Positions 16,415 through 25,747 of a stretch of DNA of 64,000 nucleotides are shown piece after piece; position 1 is the stretch's first letter; each line of letters begins with the position of its first letter. Below the pieces are notes generated by a model that searched no databases, was not told the DNA's origin, and saw only the letters and a program-made list of their open reading frames with translations. The position numbers and the translations under genes were made by a program. The stretch spans positions 59,231-123,230 of the forward strand of contig JBFXCU010000005.1 of assembly GCA_050181835.1 (NCBI GenBank). Direction: 5' to 3'. This stretch comes from CAILZL01 sp050181835 (lineage in GTDB: Bacteria > Pseudomonadota > Gammaproteobacteria > Steroidobacterales > Steroidobacteraceae).

Positions 16415-17254
16415 ATGGCTGTTTTTGCCGTTGGTGATATTCAAGGCTGTTGCGACGAATTCGAGCTGCTGCTGGAACGCATTCAATTCAACCCAGCACG
16501 CGATCAATTATGGTTGACCGGGGATCTGGTTAATCGCGGCCCGCGCTCGCTGGATACGCTGCGGCTGGTGAAGTCGCTGGGTTCAGCAGCCATTACTGTG
16601 CTCGGTAATCACGATTTGCATCTGCTGGCCATGGCGCTTGACCCGCAGGCCAAACGTAAATCAAAAGACACACTTGACGACATCCTCAATGCGCCAGATA
16701 GAGACGAGCTACTGGACTGGCTGCGGCAACAACCCTTGCTGCACCATGATGCACACCTCAAGCGCACGCTGATTCATGCCGGTCTGCCACCGCAGTGGGA
16801 TCTGTCACAGGCCAGCTCCTGCGCGCAGGAGCTGGAGGCCACCTTGCGTGACCGTGACCAAGCCCGTGAGCTGTTTCAGCACATGTATGGAGATGAGCCA
16901 GATTGCTGGGATGAACGCCTGCAAGGCACAGCGCGGCTGCGTTTTATCACCAATTGCCTGACGCGCTTACGGGTATGCACCGACGCTGGCAAGTTGAGAC
17001 TTAAAGCTAAAGGCGCACCCGATAAGCTGGAGGCAGGACTGTACCCCTGGTTCCGCGCACCCAATCGTCGTAGCAGCACAGAACGTATCGTCTGCGGCCA
17101 CTGGTCGGCACTGGGCTTTCACGATGCAGACAATGTGCTGGCGCTGGATACCGGCTGCGTATGGGGCGGCAGCTTATGCGCAGTGCGACTGGATAAAGCC
17201 ACAGAAATAGTGCAGGTAAAATCGCTCTCTGGTGGCCTGCCACTGGAAGACTAG
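16415..17254 (+). CDS. apaH: Symmetrical bis(5'-nucleosyl)-tetraphosphatase ApaH
   Basis: 279 residues of the metallophosphoesterase fold. The metal-binding motifs appear in order: GDIQGCCDEFE (residues 7-17), LTGDLVNRGPRS (about 39) and VLGNHDLHLLAMA (about 66), then the histidines in LIHAGLPPQW (about 120) and the late CGHWSALG. ApaH splits Ap4A and related alarmones into two NDPs and also removes Np4 caps from RNA in E. coli. It directly follows apaG. Confidence 0.95.
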   Translation: MAVFAVGDIQGCCDEFELLLERIQFNPARDQLWLTGDLVNRGPRSLDTLRLVKSLGSAAITVLGNHDLHLLAMALDPQAKRKSKDTLDDILNAPDRDELLDWLRQQPLLHHDAHLKRTLIHAGLPPQWDLSQASSCAQELEATLRDRDQARELFQHMYGDEPDCWDERLQGTARLRFITNCLTRLRVCTDAGKLRLKAKGAPDKLEAGLYPWFRAPNRRSSTERIVCGHWSALGFHDADNVLALDTGCVWGGSLCAVRLDKATEIVQVKSLSGGLPLED

Positions 17255-17266
17255 TGAGCTAATGAC

Positions 17267-17842
17267 TTAATCAACGGTCGGCTTTGCCAGTAATGCCATC
17301 ACTTGCAATGATTGCGAACCCACCTGCCCTTGCCCGGGTATACAGCGCAATGTGTCTTTCAGCGGCTGTAGCTTAAGCTCGGGTAATAGCTGATCGCGCA
17401 CCTGCTCCAGTAGCTCGCAATCCCCCGCCCCTACGTGGCTACCTGCACTCAGAGTTTGCAAGGTTACGAGCGTACTGATGGCAGTGAAGGACTCGTCATG
17501 TGAGTCATCTTGAGTGGCGTCCCGCGCCATTGGCATGCGTACCCGAATACGGGCCGACAGCGCATTGTTCACCGCATTGAATCCAGCGCAGCCTGACACT
17601 GATACCCGTACATCCTCATGCGCACCCAGTTGTTTGAGTATCTGTTCGAGACGATCTTCCAATCCATCACAGCTGTAGTAAGTAGTAAACCCAAAATAGT
17701 TAAAGCGCAGATCGAACGATTGCCACTGCGCCGACACAGCGGCAGTTGCGTCAATGGGTTGGGCTAGCGTAGTCATCGCCTGCAAGCCAAACAAAGCGGC
17801 AAGACAGCTACCAACCACGCGTCGAACGCGAATGATGCTCAT
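17267..17842 (-). CDS. Conserved-looking periplasmic protein of unknown function
   Basis: 191 residues with a signal peptide (basic MSIIRVRRVVG, hydrophobic core, ending TTLAQP). The mature part has four cysteines spread as YSCDGLEDRL, VSGCAGF, AGDCELLEQVRDQLL and LRCIPGQG, so two disulfides are possible in the periplasm. No family name is recognised. The gene is convergent with apaH (12-bp gap) and divergent from the kynurenine operon (102-bp gap), so it is its own transcription unit. The cysteine spacing, a good signal peptide and full use of the gap argue that it is a real gene. Confidence 0.75.
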   Translation of the reverse strand: MSIIRVRRVVGSCLAALFGLQAMTTLAQPIDATAAVSAQWQSFDLRFNYFGFTTYYSCDGLEDRLEQILKQLGAHEDVRVSVSGCAGFNAVNNALSARIRVRMPMARDATQDDSHDESFTAISTLVTLQTLSAGSHVGAGDCELLEQVRDQLLPELKLQPLKDTLRCIPGQGQVGSQSLQVMALLAKPTVD

Positions 17843-17944
17843 GGTGATACTCCAACCGGGTAATTAAGCTGCAGTGTTGCGCCGAAGCAGTTGCGATGCA
17901 AGCTGCACTGCGGCACAGTGATCGTAGTTTTGGTGAGAACCCTC

Positions 17945-18469
17945 ATGAGCCGCCTGCACGCCTTCAATTTCCGTAAATGGATCGACGACAACCGCGAATT
18001 TCTCAAACCGCCGGTAGGTAATCGCTGCATGTTTCGCGACTCCGAATTTATCGTCATGGTGGTGGGCGGGCCTAACTCGCGCACTGACTACCATGTCGAT
18101 CCCAGTGAGGAGTTTTTCTATCAGCTGGAAGGCGACATGATCCTCAAGACCATGCAGGACGGCAGACCAGTCGACGTGCCGATTCGCGAAGGGGATGTTT
18201 TTCTGCTGCCTGCCAATATACCGCACTCACCGCGTCGCCCCGCCAACAGTGTCGGTCTGGTGATCGAACGCACGCGCCAGCCACATGAGCTAGACGGATT
18301 TATCTGGTATTGCGCAAACTGCAATCACAAACTCTACGCAGAGCATCTGTATGTCAGCAATATAGAAACACAGTTAGCGCCGGTATTCACACGCTTTTAC
18401 AGCAGCGAAGCCAATCGCACCTGTCAACAATGCGGCGCAGTCATGCCCGCGCCAGAAATCAAATGCTAA
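17945..18469 (+). CDS. nbaC: 3-hydroxyanthranilate 3,4-dioxygenase
   Basis: 174-residue cupin. It opens the ring of 3-hydroxyanthranilate to the semialdehyde that closes spontaneously to quinolinate, the NAD precursor. The iron ligands are visible as His50 and Glu56 in DYHVDPSEEFFYQLEG and His94 in ANIPHSPRRP. The substrate-binding ERTR-type arginine segment (VIERTRQPHELDG) is also present. The C-terminal CANCNHKLY and CQQCGAVMP pairs form the rubredoxin-like second metal site of the bacterial enzymes. ATG 17945 gives the family length. Its TAA overlaps the ATG of the next gene, so it leads a tight four-gene operon. Confidence 0.95.
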   Translation: MSRLHAFNFRKWIDDNREFLKPPVGNRCMFRDSEFIVMVVGGPNSRTDYHVDPSEEFFYQLEGDMILKTMQDGRPVDVPIREGDVFLLPANIPHSPRRPANSVGLVIERTRQPHELDGFIWYCANCNHKLYAEHLYVSNIETQLAPVFTRFYSSEANRTCQQCGAVMPAPEIKC

Positions 18470-19272
18470 TACCCATTCTCAGTCTGGAAGTGGCGGGACG
18501 GATGTATCGCGCCGATGCCAACGCGGCCTACGACATCTCCATCCCGTTACACTTCGATGCAATTCAACTGCAAACCTACGGCGCATCAGCGGCGCAGGCT
18601 GAGGTGTACACCAACGGCAGCTTTATCGGTGATGTCACGCAAGGTGGTAGCTGCAATTGCCTACGCTATCACCTGACGCCACACTGTAATGGCACACACA
18701 CCGAGAGCGTTGGTCACCTCACCAGAGACATGGTGGCCGTGAATTCACTAGTGCATACCAGCCTGTTGCTGGCGCGACTGATTACTATTGATCCGATTGC
18801 CAGTAGTGACAACAAACACGCTACCGACCGCGTTATCAGTCTGGCCTGCTTGCAATCACAGCTATCACACACCCTACCCTCAGCAGGTTCCGCCGTTATC
18901 GTGCGTACCTTACCCAACACCAGCGGTAAGTTAACGCGTAACTACGATGTGGGTAGTAGCCCGGCGTATTTTGAACCTGAGGCGCTGGCCTGGCTGGCTG
19001 AACAGGGTATCGACCATCTACTGGTTGATGTACCGTCGGTGGATCGCATGGATGATGGTGGACATTTGCTGGCGCATCGCGCCTTCTGGGGACTGCCGAC
19101 AGGTGACACCGTGGCTGCACACGCCACTCGACCACATGCAACAATTACCGAATTGATTTACGTGCCGGAACAGATTGTCGATGGCGCCTATCTACTGAGC
19201 TTACAAGTCGCCCCATTTGTTGCCGATGCCGCCCCCAGCCGTCCGCTGTTGTATAGGCTGCTAACACCGTGA
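18463..19272 (+). CDS. Cyclase-family protein, probable kynurenine formamidase
   Basis: 269 residues from ATG 18463, which overlaps the end of nbaC by 7 bases; the longer open frame upstream is only the shadow of nbaC. The metal-binding motif of the KynB-like cyclase superfamily, usually HxGTHxDxPxH, appears as HCNGTHTESVGH near residue 75, with Glu in place of the usual Asp. Further on AEQGIDHLLVDVPSVDRMDDGG and HRAFWG fit the family. The operon context argues for hydrolysis of N-formylkynurenine to kynurenine. It is longer than the roughly 210-residue Pseudomonas KynB and belongs to a different branch, so the function is inferred from neighbours. The stop overlaps the GTG of kynU. Confidence 0.8.
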   Translation: MLIPILSLEVAGRMYRADANAAYDISIPLHFDAIQLQTYGASAAQAEVYTNGSFIGDVTQGGSCNCLRYHLTPHCNGTHTESVGHLTRDMVAVNSLVHTSLLLARLITIDPIASSDNKHATDRVISLACLQSQLSHTLPSAGSAVIVRTLPNTSGKLTRNYDVGSSPAYFEPEALAWLAEQGIDHLLVDVPSVDRMDDGGHLLAHRAFWGLPTGDTVAAHATRPHATITELIYVPEQIVDGAYLLSLQVAPFVADAAPSRPLLYRLLTP

Positions 19273-20552
19273 ACCACAGCGCGCTTGACGTCAATGATCG
19301 CGATGCGGCTATCGCACTCGATCGCGCCGATCCGTTGGCAAGTTATCGCGAGCAGTTCCATATTCCGCTCACCGCCCAAGGAACACCACAAAGCTATTTC
19401 TGCGGCCACTCCCTGGGGTTGCAACCTAGGAGCGCTGCCGCCTTACTCAACGAAGAATTACAGGTGTGGCAAACACAAGCAGTAGAAGGTCATTTCAATA
19501 GTGAACGACCTTGGCTGTCGTATCACGAACTACTGAATCCAGCACTGGCAGAGCTATGTGGCGCATTGCCGCTCGAAGTTGTAGCAATGAATTCACTGAC
19601 GGTTAACCTGCACTTATTACTGATCAGCTTTTATCGACCCACCACACAGCGCCATAAAATACTAATTGAAGCTAGCGCCTTCCCATCGGATCGATACGCC
19701 GTCGCTTCACAATTGAAGCTACATGGTTACGATCCTGCGCACGACCTGATTGAAGTGTCGCCACGTACTGGTGAATACTTGCTGCGTACTGAAGACCTAT
19801 TAGCCGTACTGGAACACGAAGGTAGCCGTATCGCCACGGCGTTGTTACCGGGCGTGCAATACCTCAGTGGGCAACGCTATGACTTACAGCGCATTACCCA
19901 CGCAGCACACCAACAGGGCTGTGTGGTTGGCTTTGATTTGGCCCATGCTATTGGCAACGTGCCATTACAATTGCATGACTGGAATGTCGACTTTGCGGCG
20001 TGGTGTAGCTACAAGTATCTGAACAGTGGCCCCGGCTCCATTGGTGGGGCATTCGTGCATGAACGACATGCACAAGACTCTGAACTGCCACGTCTTGCCG
20101 GTTGGTGGGGACATGACAAGCACAGTCGCTTTGCCATGCCACGGGAGTTTATGCCATTACCAGGCGCGGAAGGTTGGCAGCTATCCAATCCACCGATTTT
20201 TGCCTGTGCACCCTTACTCGCCTCACTACGCTTATTCAGCAGCGCCGGTATGCAAGCGCTGCGCAGCAAGTCATTACAACTGACTGCTTACCTCGAAACA
20301 TTACTGAATACATACTGTCCGCAAGTCAGCATCATCACTCCCACTGATCCACAGCAACGCGGTTGCCAATTATCGCTACGCTTACCACTGGCAACCGCAC
20401 AAGCACAACAGCTGCATCAGCAATTGTTATCTCAGGGTGTGATGTGCGACTGGCGCGAACCCAACATTATCCGTGTCGCCCCTGTGCCTTTGTACAATAC
20501 TTATCTCGATGTCCACACATTTGTATCGGCACTACAAGGACTACTTGCATGA
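19269..20552 (+). CDS. kynU: Kynureninase
   Basis: 427-residue PLP enzyme of aminotransferase fold type I. It cleaves 3-hydroxykynurenine to 3-hydroxyanthranilate and alanine. The N-terminal YFCGHSLGLQPRSA, the cofactor-binding GVVGFDLAHAIGNVPL-like segment (GCVVGFDLAHAIGN) and the Schiff-base lysine motif WCSYKYLNSGPGSIGGAFVH are clear, as is the later GWWGHDKHSRFAM. The start is GTG 19269, sharing GTGA with the upstream stop; the end shares ATGA with kmo. These overlaps imply coupled translation across the operon. Confidence 0.96.
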   Translation: MNHSALDVNDRDAAIALDRADPLASYREQFHIPLTAQGTPQSYFCGHSLGLQPRSAAALLNEELQVWQTQAVEGHFNSERPWLSYHELLNPALAELCGALPLEVVAMNSLTVNLHLLLISFYRPTTQRHKILIEASAFPSDRYAVASQLKLHGYDPAHDLIEVSPRTGEYLLRTEDLLAVLEHEGSRIATALLPGVQYLSGQRYDLQRITHAAHQQGCVVGFDLAHAIGNVPLQLHDWNVDFAAWCSYKYLNSGPGSIGGAFVHERHAQDSELPRLAGWWGHDKHSRFAMPREFMPLPGAEGWQLSNPPIFACAPLLASLRLFSSAGMQALRSKSLQLTAYLETLLNTYCPQVSIITPTDPQQRGCQLSLRLPLATAQAQQLHQQLLSQGVMCDWREPNIIRVAPVPLYNTYLDVHTFVSALQGLLA

Positions 20553-21934
20553 CAGGCAGGCATACCACGATTGTCGGTGCAGGGCTGGCCGGCAGCTTGA
20601 TGTCGATTTTGTTAGGCAAGCGTGGCGTACCAGTTAGATTGCTAGAGCGTCGTCCTGATTTACGCAAGCATGATTTATCTGCCGGACGTTCAATCAATCT
20701 TGCACTTTCCGACCGTGGCATACACGCACTCAAACAAGCAGGTGTGTATTCGGCAGTGGAACCGCTACTGACTGCCATGCCAGGACGCTGCATACACGAC
20801 CTCGATGGCAACACACAGTTTGTTAGCTATGGACAGCGCGCGCATGAAGTTATTTACTCAGTGTCACGTACCGGCTTGAATCAAGTCTTGCTCAACGAAG
20901 CAGAAAAACTACCCACGGTGGATATCAGCTTCTCGGTCGAATGCCATACCGCAGACTTCACGCAACAACAGTTACACTTAGTTGATCCCAGCACTGGCAG
21001 AGTCTACAGAGAAGACTATACAACGCTAATTGGCGCTGATGGCTCCAACTCTCCGCTACGACAAGCATTGTTGATGGACAAGCCATCTCTAGTCAGCAGC
21101 GAACTGTTACCTCACGGCTATAAAGAACTGACCCTACCCGCTGGAAACTCCGGTCAACACCAATTGCAACAACATGCATTGCATATCTGGCCACGCGGCG
21201 GCTTCATGTTGATCGCACTACCGAATCTCGATGGCTCATTTACTGTTACGCTATTCTTGCCGTTTGAAAATCCAACCAAACCAGATGAATGCTTTAGTGG
21301 CTTGAACGACGTACACAGTGTGCGCGCCTTCTTTGGCAAATATTTTGCTGATGTATTGACACTAATGCCCGACTTAGCTGAGGAGCTTCTCGCCCATCAC
21401 ACCGGCAAGATGGTTACAGTACGTAGCTCGCGTTGGACTGATGGCAATAACGCCATGCTGATTGGTGATGCGGCACATGCAATCGTTCCATTTCATGGTC
21501 AAGGTATGAACTGTGCTTTTGAAGACTGCGTCGAACTCGATGCGCTGATGCAACAACATCCACAGCCCAGCGCATTCACTCAATTTGAAGCTGCACGCCT
21601 ACCCAATGCCAATGCGATTGCAGATATGGCGTTGGAAAACTACCTCGAAATGCGTGACACAGTACGTCACCCAAAATTTCTACTGCAAAAGGAACTCTCC
21701 TTCGAACTGGAGCGGCGCTTTCCAGAACAGTTCATTCCACGTTATTCGATGGTGATGTTTCACCACGAAATCCCCTATGCGGTAGCGTATACGCGAGGAC
21801 AAATACAAATGGATATTCTTAATACCCTAACCAGCAACACACAACACATTGATGAAGTATCGTCGCTACTCTCTGCCCAGTTAGTGCAAGAAAAACTATC
21901 CCACTTATTCGCAGACAAGCCCACCATTCGGTAA
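20549..21934 (+). CDS. kmo: Kynurenine 3-monooxygenase
   Basis: 461-residue FAD monooxygenase from ATG 20549; the frame extends upstream only inside kynU. It hydroxylates kynurenine with NADPH and oxygen. The N-terminal dinucleotide fold TTIVGAGLAGSLMSILLGKRG, the HDLSAGRSINLALSDRG motif characteristic of KMO, and the FAD-contacting MLIGDAAHAIVPFHGQGMNCAFED are all present. Its length is typical for KMO proteins, including a C-terminal helical region. It is the last gene of nbaC-cyclase-kynU-kmo. The tryptophan dioxygenase needed to start the pathway is not in the window. Confidence 0.96.
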   Translation: MTGRHTTIVGAGLAGSLMSILLGKRGVPVRLLERRPDLRKHDLSAGRSINLALSDRGIHALKQAGVYSAVEPLLTAMPGRCIHDLDGNTQFVSYGQRAHEVIYSVSRTGLNQVLLNEAEKLPTVDISFSVECHTADFTQQQLHLVDPSTGRVYREDYTTLIGADGSNSPLRQALLMDKPSLVSSELLPHGYKELTLPAGNSGQHQLQQHALHIWPRGGFMLIALPNLDGSFTVTLFLPFENPTKPDECFSGLNDVHSVRAFFGKYFADVLTLMPDLAEELLAHHTGKMVTVRSSRWTDGNNAMLIGDAAHAIVPFHGQGMNCAFEDCVELDALMQQHPQPSAFTQFEAARLPNANAIADMALENYLEMRDTVRHPKFLLQKELSFELERRFPEQFIPRYSMVMFHHEIPYAVAYTRGQIQMDILNTLTSNTQHIDEVSSLLSAQLVQEKLSHLFADKPTIR

Positions 21935-22098
21935 TTTTAACTTACTGACTCGCACTTACTGCACATTGCTGGGAGTGACAAGTAAACTACTTTCTCAGCA
22001 TTTCAGCACTCGCCATACCCGCAAATTTTATCAATCGGAAAGGAAAACTTACCATCCCCACCAGATACAATACCCACTCATGCATAAGACGACACGCC

Positions 22099-22788
22099 AT
22101 GCACATACTGCTTGTTGAAGATCATCAGGACATTGCTGAAAACATCAGCGATTACTTTATCGCCAAGGGCGATCAGGTCACTCACGCCAGTGATGGCATG
22201 CAAGGCTTGGCGTTGGCGCGCGCCAGTCAATACGATGTGATCGTACTCGACGTGATGTTACCGGGTATGAGCGGCATAGAGCTGTGTCGCCAGTTACGCG
22301 GTAGTGACGAGATAGTGACGCCAATTCTGTTATTGACTGCCAGAGACCTGCTGTCCGATAAAGTGGCCGGCTTTGATGCGGGAGCGGATGATTATCTAAT
22401 CAAGCCCTTCTCGCTGGTGGAGCTAGCGATGCGCCTGAAGGCATTGACACGTCGCCATGCACCAGCAACAACCGCCACTAGCGTGACCGTAAGTAATCTG
22501 ACCTTTGACTTGAACACACTGGAAGCCGAACGTGCCGGGCAGCCTGTCAAACTTAACCCCACCACACGCCGCCTGTTATCGTTACTGATACAAAACTCAC
22601 ACCGAGTAGTAACGCGGCTCGAACTGGAGCAAGCAATCTGGGGTTATGAGGCACCCGAGGCTGATGTATTACGCGCGCATATGCACACCTTGCGTACTGT
22701 CATCGACAAAGGCTTTACACCGCGCCTGCTGCACACTATTCATGGCACGGGTTATCGGCTATTTATCGACCCGGACGACACGAAGTGA
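22099..22788 (+). CDS. OmpR/PhoB-type response regulator
   Basis: 229 residues: receiver domain (1-115) with the acidic pair in LLVEDHQD, phosphorylated Asp51 in VIVLDVMLPG, threonine in LLTARD and lysine in DYLIKPFS; then a winged-helix DNA-binding domain (about 130-225) ending TIHGTGYRLF. It probably activates or represses targets after phosphorylation by the kinase encoded next, whose GTG start overlaps this stop (GTGA). No neighbouring target gene suggests the stimulus. Confidence 0.93.
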   Translation: MHILLVEDHQDIAENISDYFIAKGDQVTHASDGMQGLALARASQYDVIVLDVMLPGMSGIELCRQLRGSDEIVTPILLLTARDLLSDKVAGFDAGADDYLIKPFSLVELAMRLKALTRRHAPATTATSVTVSNLTFDLNTLEAERAGQPVKLNPTTRRLLSLLIQNSHRVVTRLELEQAIWGYEAPEADVLRAHMHTLRTVIDKGFTPRLLHTIHGTGYRLFIDPDDTK

Positions 22789-24080
22789 AGCTCCGCTGGC
22801 CCGACATTGAAGTCGCCGGCATCAACCTGGCACGTATGAATCTGCGGCAACGTATTGCCGGCACCATGCTGGCACTGGTAACTGCCGCCGGTCTGATATT
22901 AGTGATATCAACCATCGTCGCCAATCGTCGCCTCGAACAAAACGTCACTTACGACTTACTCTCGGAAGAGCTGAGTCACTATCAGCAGCGCTTGCATGCT
23001 GACCCTGGCACCGAACCACTGCATTCGGCACAGCTAAATATTTATCGTTCACGAGATTTGGCAGAGTTACCTGCCGTGATTGCACGTTACTCACCCGGCA
23101 GGTACGGCCCGGTTCGAGTTAACAATCACTATCTGCGCGTACTGGTACGCGATACCGAGTTCGGGCGTTTATACATCACCTACGACATAACTACCCAGCT
23201 GCTGTACCAACGCATCGTCGCAAGCGTCCTCACCTTTGGCCTGATTGTGACACTGATATTAACTGCATGGCTGGCTTATGCCTTGTCAGGTCGCTTGGTG
23301 GATCCAATCAAACGATTGGCACTGCGGTTAAGTCATATTAATCCGGGGCAACGTCAACTGCGGATCGGCAGCGAGTTTCATGGCAACGAGCTGGAACCCA
23401 TCGCCAATTCGGTCGATACCTTTCTAGAACGACTGGACGGGTTTGTTGAGCGTGAACAATCCTTCACGGCCACCGCCAGCCATGAACTACGCACGCCACT
23501 AGCCGTAATTCAAGGTGCGGTTGAATTACTGACTGATCAATATGCAGGCAAACCTCATTCGCAAAAAGCGCTATCACGTATTCAGCGCGCCATACGTGAA
23601 ATGGCCGACTTCACTGACGCCTTGTTGCTGCTGTCGCGCGAAGAAGGCAAAGCAAGCAACAGCGACAATATTTGTGACTTACACACGTTGATTACACGCG
23701 TCGTCGAAGACCAGCAAACCACCGCACCAGCACAATCACTACAGCTAGAACACGGCACCGTTCCCGCTACCGTATCAGCGCCCGACAGCATGGTAACAAT
23801 GGTGGTCAGCAATATCATTCGCAACGCGCTACAACACAGCGATGGCAAACCCGTGCATTGCTATCTGGAAGGAGGCGAATTCACCGTAAGCAATTATGGC
23901 CAGCTTGCTGCTGCACAGCTGGAACATCTATTCGAGCGAGGGTACACCACTCGTAGCGGTGGTCATGGTATGGGATTATATCTCGCACAACGCATCTGTG
24001 ATCGCTATGGCTGGCGTATCACTGTCAGCAATCGACAGGAACAGGTCGAAGCGTGCATTTCCTTCACTGCCCATACATAA
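22785..24080 (+). CDS. Sensor histidine kinase
   Basis: 431 residues: N-terminal membrane helix (about 27-48), a periplasmic sensor of about 100 residues, second helix (about 145-167), HAMP-like linker starting RLVDPIKRLA, dimerisation domain with phospho-accepting histidine in TASHELRTPLAVI (about 231), and a short catalytic ATPase domain (NIIRNALQHS, then GHGMGLYLAQRI). The catalytic domain lacks some residues around the usual DTGPG motif: the segment between the N box and G2 box is short (FTVSNYGQLAAAQLEHLFERGYTT). That resembles PhoQ/QseC-like kinases with small N-D boxes. It is translationally coupled to the regulator upstream. Confidence 0.9.
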   Translation: MKLRWPDIEVAGINLARMNLRQRIAGTMLALVTAAGLILVISTIVANRRLEQNVTYDLLSEELSHYQQRLHADPGTEPLHSAQLNIYRSRDLAELPAVIARYSPGRYGPVRVNNHYLRVLVRDTEFGRLYITYDITTQLLYQRIVASVLTFGLIVTLILTAWLAYALSGRLVDPIKRLALRLSHINPGQRQLRIGSEFHGNELEPIANSVDTFLERLDGFVEREQSFTATASHELRTPLAVIQGAVELLTDQYAGKPHSQKALSRIQRAIREMADFTDALLLLSREEGKASNSDNICDLHTLITRVVEDQQTTAPAQSLQLEHGTVPATVSAPDSMVTMVVSNIIRNALQHSDGKPVHCYLEGGEFTVSNYGQLAAAQLEHLFERGYTTRSGGHGMGLYLAQRICDRYGWRITVSNRQEQVEACISFTAHT

Positions 24081-24142
24081 ACGCTGCGATGAAAGATTCG
24101 CTCCGTTAAACTATTCACCTTCACCATCATGCCAATTTACCC

Positions 24143-25744
24143 ATGACCGAACGCGAACAAATGCAATACGACCACCTAGTGGTGGGGGCGGGACCGGCTG
24201 GCCTGGCTAGTGCTATTCGCCTTAAACAGCTGCAACCAGAAGCCAACATTTGCGTACTGGAAAAAGCAACCAGCCTCGGCGCTCATTCTCTGTCTGGCGC
24301 CGTACTGGAACCCGGTCCACTGGAATCATTACTGCCAGGGTGGCGCCAGCGGTATACCGGCATGACCATCGCTGCAGCGACCGATGAGTTTCGATATTTG
24401 ACACGCAGCCGGTCGTACTCCTTGCCACTACCACCCCCCATGCGTAATCACGGTAATCAGATTGTGTCGTTATCACAATTGACTGCCTGGCTTGGTCGGG
24501 AAGCTGAAGCATTGGGCGTTGATGTATTTCCGGGATTCGCGGCATCATTGCCGCTGTACGACGAAACCGGCAAAGTAATTGGGGTACAAATTGGTGACAT
24601 GGGCCTGAACGCCGATGGTAGCGAAGGCAGCAACTACACCCCGGGTGTACAGATATTCGCGCAAACTACCTTGGTTGCCGAAGGCTGCCGGGGTTCGTTA
24701 GCCAAGCAGCTGATCGCTCGCTTTAAACTCGATGCGGGCAAGTCACCACCGACATTTGGACTGGGTTTCAAGGAGCTGTGGCAATTACCAGCAGGTCGAG
24801 TACAGACTGGCTTGATTCAACACAGCGCCGGTTGGCCACTAGATGTCAGTACCTACGGCGGAAGTTTTTTGTATCACCTCGACAACGATCGTGTGTACAT
24901 CGGTTTTGTGGTGGGACTGGATTATCAAGACCCACGTTTCTCCCCATTTGAAGCGTTCCAGCAATTCAAACATCACCCATCGATACACCCCCTACTACAA
25001 GATGGTGAAATTTTATCGGCCGGTGCACGCACTATTGCTGCCGGCGGCTGGCAATCCTTACCGCAACTGGATATGCCCGGTGCAATGTTGATTGGTGATT
25101 CTGGTGGCACGTTAAACGTACCCAAGATAAAGGGAATTCATCAGGCAATACGCTCAGGCGTGTGTGCTGCCGAACACTTGGTTGCTAATGGCGAAAGCAC
25201 TGGCTTTGATGCAAGTTGGCGTACCTCGGCAGGCGGCAAAGAGCTGTATAAAGTGCGCAACATTAAACCGGGATTCAAACGCGGTTTCTGGTGGGGGTTT
25301 GCTAATGGCGCACTGGAAACAGTTACCGGCGGACGCACACCATGGACGTTAAAAAATCATGCCGATGCGGCACAGTTAAAGCAACTAGATCAATTCGCCT
25401 CACCTGACCGCGAATGGGTAACTCGTGACCTGCCACCACGTGATCGTATTTCGTCAGTGTTCTTTGCTAACAACGCGCACGAAGAATCGCAGCCAGTACA
25501 TCTTAAAGTCGCAGACACCTCTGTATGCGCAACCACCTGCGCCAGTGAATATGGCAATCCCTGCGAGCAGTTCTGTCCAGCCGGGGTATACGAAATAGTG
25601 CCCGATGCAGCAGGTAGTAAGCAACTGCGCATCAACGCTGCCAACTGCGTGCACTGCAAAGCCTGTGACATCAAGGATCCTTACGGCATCATTACTTGGA
25701 CACCGCCCGAAGGTGGCTCCGGCCCTACTTATCAAGATCTTTAA
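24143..25744 (+). CDS. Electron transfer flavoprotein-ubiquinone oxidoreductase
   Basis: 533 residues. This membrane-associated enzyme passes electrons from ETF (fed by acyl-CoA and other dehydrogenases) to ubiquinone. The FAD site is VVGAGPAGLASAIRLKQL near the start; GAHSLSGAVLEPG is a further hallmark. The 4Fe-4S cluster cysteines are in the C-terminal third: CATTCASEYGNPCEQFCPAGVY and then NCVHCKACDIKDPYGIITW, with the terminal PPEGGSGPTYQ found throughout the family. No etfAB genes are in the window. The next gene, zapE, begins 3 bp after the stop. Confidence 0.95.
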   Translation: MTEREQMQYDHLVVGAGPAGLASAIRLKQLQPEANICVLEKATSLGAHSLSGAVLEPGPLESLLPGWRQRYTGMTIAAATDEFRYLTRSRSYSLPLPPPMRNHGNQIVSLSQLTAWLGREAEALGVDVFPGFAASLPLYDETGKVIGVQIGDMGLNADGSEGSNYTPGVQIFAQTTLVAEGCRGSLAKQLIARFKLDAGKSPPTFGLGFKELWQLPAGRVQTGLIQHSAGWPLDVSTYGGSFLYHLDNDRVYIGFVVGLDYQDPRFSPFEAFQQFKHHPSIHPLLQDGEILSAGARTIAAGGWQSLPQLDMPGAMLIGDSGGTLNVPKIKGIHQAIRSGVCAAEHLVANGESTGFDASWRTSAGGKELYKVRNIKPGFKRGFWWGFANGALETVTGGRTPWTLKNHADAAQLKQLDQFASPDREWVTRDLPPRDRISSVFFANNAHEESQPVHLKVADTSVCATTCASEYGNPCEQFCPAGVYEIVPDAAGSKQLRINAANCVHCKACDIKDPYGIITWTPPEGGSGPTYQDL

Positions 25745-25747
25745 ATA

